From positions 434,001-498,000 of the forward strand of contig OX337230.1 of assembly GCA_946965045.2 (NCBI GenBank): a stretch of 64,000 nucleotides of DNA, read 5' to 3'. This stretch comes from Epithemia pelagica (lineage: Eukaryota; Bacillariophyta; Bacillariophyceae; Surirellales; Surirellaceae). The position numbers were made by a program, and so were the translations under genes. This document shows positions 61,752-64,000 of this stretch, piece by piece; position 1 is the first letter of the stretch, and every line of letters starts with the position of its first letter. The notes under the pieces were generated by a model. The model saw nothing but the letters and a program-made list of their open reading frames with translations. It ran no database searches and was not told the origin of the DNA.

Positions 61752-64000
61752 ATGTCGCCCCCTTCTGAAACAAACCAGGGGACCAAGAATAGAAAACAAG
61801 GAAGCCAACGCTGTGGTGATCCAAAGCAAGATAAAAAGGACAACCAAAACAGTAAGAATTCAGCGTTCCATGGTTTATCTGGTGGCAAAGATGCTGGAGA
61901 AAGCAGTACCGATGATGAAACAGACGACGAAGAAATAACGATCAGAGATGTCAACAACAAGAATAGCAATGATGACCGTAACCAAGAGGATTCAGGATCC
62001 GTATCTGAAAAGAGTCAGGTAATATTTCAGGAAAGAGGAGGACGGGGAGCTTCATCCAACGAATCCCAGGACCAAGGTAGTACCATGAGCTGTACAGGAA
62101 CCCGTGGTGTTACTAATACAGGAGCACCTATGGAATCCGAACACAATACTGCTGTTATGAATGGAGTCGACCATGGTCAGCGAGTTCCTTATAATGCGAA
62201 TGGAGTTGCTCCATATCCGAATCATACCCATCCTTATCCTCACCAGCAACCAAATCCATTGGTGTTGTCATTTCTTCCTCAAGGGCAACAACAACATCAG
62301 GTCCATACACAGTTCAATTATTCCCAAGCTCCTCTTGGGGGGCAACAACATCATCATTTCCCGGCGGCCTCATCATCTACGATTTATCCACAACAAGGAA
62401 CTGGTATTATGGTGCATCAAGGATACCCACAACAGCAGATGATGTCTGTCCCATACCCACCCAATGGGGGCGTTCTGATGCAAGGAGGCGCTGGTGTTCA
62501 CCAACCACAGCAAACACAGATGCACCATATGGATACAAATAATATTGAGTGCGCAGCTAATGACAATGGTGGTGTGACTGTAATGTCGCACCAAGATGTT
62601 GAAAATATTATGGAAGAGGTTATGGGTGGTGGTGGTGGTGGTGGCGGAGGAGTCAGTCGCGTTTGTAAGTAAGGTGTACTTCCTTTGTTTTGTTTGTGCC
62701 CTATCGGTATTGACTGGTTAGAGTGGAACTCTAATCTGGGTTGATGTGGGTTTGGAAATGTACAATCGAAAAAGATGTGGACTTCTGGATGGATGATGTT
62801 TCCTCACTTTCTGATCTCTCTTGGTCGTCATCATCTCTTGTAGCCATGGAAGTCAGAGGCGATAGCTCAATGGTTGCATCATCTATCTATGGTACTAGTG
62901 ATGGTCAGAGTTCTGGGGCTAATGCAACGTCTGGTGAGAGGGAAAGAAGGAGAGAATACAAGAGGGAAAGAAAGAGAGAACAGCAAAGAAAGAGCAGGAG
63001 CAAATACAAGGATCTACCCTTAGCTTGTCGTACGGATGAGTTCCAGACTTTTGTGCCTGATGTTGCTTGGAGGTACGTGAAGTATTTCTCACTTGCCGAT
63101 GATTGTGATGCAGATGATAATGGATTATGGCATTTGGGGAAGGATCACTTCAAGGCGTATTTCGAACGAGAAAAGATTATTCGTGATGTGGCTAAGGCAA
63201 AGTGGTGGGAAAGGTATTCCCCCCATTTGAGGAAAGAATTCAGACGCAAGAGATCAAATGTTCTACAATCGCTTAGGTTCAGGTTCATGAGTAAGTTGGT
63301 ACTGTCTTGGTGTTATCTTGTTCTCATTCTTGTGGAAAGTTTTGCTCTAACATGAGCCTTCCTGCCTGGCAGAACATTTCTCGTTAAATCTATGGAGAAC
63401 ACATGGTGGTGGAATTGTTCGGCGACAATTCCCTAAGTTATTGGTTGACGATGAAAATCTAGGTCCTATGCCAAGTCTTGAAGAGATGATGCAAATGAGA
63501 GGAGTGAATGGAGACAATGATGCTTATGTTTTCATGTTTGAAGTATTTGGGGGGTCGGTTTATGGAGATGGAATGGTGAGAGATATCATTAATCAAGATA
63601 TTACAGCTAATACACCAGAAGCACAAAAGCAAGCAATATGGAAGGAAGCGATGAGGAAGTTTACTACGAGTGATGAAGCTTTCATTCTCTTGGCTCTTGA
63701 AGATTCATGGGATGCATGGGCTCTGAGGAGCAGACAAGAGTTCAAACAAAAGTTGTACAAAGAAGACCCTGCTTGGTGTCAAGCGCACCAAATTAATGAG
63801 GACATTGATACAGATGGAGTAGAACAATACAAGTATTCAGGTTGTGCAAACAAAAAGGGACGTGGTATGAGTGATATTGGCCTTGATCGTCTTGATGAAT
63901 TGCAGCAGAAGGTGAGGGATGATCGAGAATATGTATCAGTTGATGGACTGTTTCAGAGACAAAATGTGTTCATGGAGAATCTTCTTAAGAAACATCGGGA
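61752..64000 (+). CDS. Spliced Gln/His-rich unknown protein, runs off right edge
   Basis: My model: exon 61752-62664, intron to 62774, exon 62775-63290, intron 63291-63372 (GTAAGT...GGCAG, 82 bp), exon 63373 to the window end, all in one frame. The first donor is a strong GTAAGT at 62665; its acceptor is less certain. The N-terminal exon is disordered and acidic, then rich in Gln, His, Pro and Tyr (YPHQQPNPL, GYPQQQMMSVPYPP) and ends in poly-Gly. The second exon has a strongly basic stretch (RERRREYKRERKREQQRKSR) before a helical domain (WRYVKYFSLADDCDADDNGLW). The third exon is helical and open to the end of the window. The composition suggests a nuclear DNA-binding protein. It could be the small second protein of a CACTA-like element, but no family is recognised. 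The C-terminus is outside the window. Confidence 0.6.

Larger units (their letters stand above)
30053..64000. mobile_element. Putative giant CACTG-ended (CACTA/CMC-like) DNA transposon, right end not in window
   Basis: Seen: copia gag, known intact at 6393, is broken here exactly before CACTGCAACTCC. Behind it is an array of TTCAGTTGA-like motifs, and the following 34 kb carry two CMC-type transposase-like genes plus cargo. Known: CACTA/CMC elements begin CACTA or CACTG, make 2-3-bp target duplications and have subterminal repeats bound by an element protein. Inferred: 30053 is the left end, with GTA or TA as target, and all downstream genes belong to one element or to a nest of related elements. 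The right end (CAGTG followed by the rest of gag) must lie beyond 64000. Confidence 0.6.

Overview
The window looks like nuclear DNA of a stramenopile, most probably a diatom. The signs are GT-AG introns of about 70-110 bp in short-exon genes, a Ty1/copia element with chromoviral-type gag-pol order, a Crinkler (CRN)/RHS-type P-loop protein, signal-peptide presequences with an aromatic residue after the cleavage site, and dense simple repeats. The organism is inferred; no rRNA or organelle marker is present.

Left part (1-20.1 kb). A partial reverse-strand gene runs off the left edge. A truncated MATE transporter with an in-frame TGA follows, then a CRN/RHS-like gene. A complete 7.15-kb copia retrotransposon (5457-12608) sits 40 bp behind the CRN stop, with 237-bp LTRs, a 5-bp target duplication and gag-pol in one frame broken by TGA, TAG and a frameshift. 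Beyond it lie a 2-oxoglutarate/Fe(II) dioxygenase gene of isopenicillin-N-synthase type with a TGA before a coiled-coil/membrane tail, a Kelch fragment, a repeat-rich stretch, and an unknown gene with 16-residue repeats.

Middle (21.1-30.05 kb). A reverse-strand SEN1/UPF1-like helicase gene carries a WW domain inside the helicase core and a (CA)n-filled intron that splits the Walker A lysine codon; it has frameshifts and a TAG. A 471-bp MITE-like element with 9-bp flanking repeats follows. Then comes a second CRN/RHS copy, with one visible base difference in about 1.86 kb, this time fused to a 68-residue signal-peptide presequence, and again followed by the copia LTR and the start of gag. The segments 3549-6392 and 27209-30052 are one ungapped duplication.

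Right part (30.05-64 kb). The second gag copy stops abruptly at 30052, where CACTG begins, followed by an array of TTCAGTTGA-like motifs. CACTG plus subterminal motif repeats is the end structure of CACTA/CMC-superfamily DNA transposons, and two large genes in this part look like CMC/Plavaka-type DDE transposases. I interpret everything from 30053 to beyond 64000 as one giant (>33.9 kb) CACTG-ended transposon, or a nest of such elements, inserted into copia gag; the right end is outside the window. Its cargo comprises a spliced Cys-rich gene, transposase A (frameshifted at G8), a PLP class-III-aminotransferase-like protein, a RING protein, a second Fe(II)/2OG dioxygenase-like protein, two paralogous Cys-rich proteins flanking a 170-bp satellite, a 105-bp minisatellite, transposase B whose core is triplicated in frame (3 x 1980 bp), and a spliced Gln/His-rich gene running off the right edge. 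The combination of transposase, 2OG dioxygenase, RING and PLP-enzyme cargo is the most unusual content of the window.
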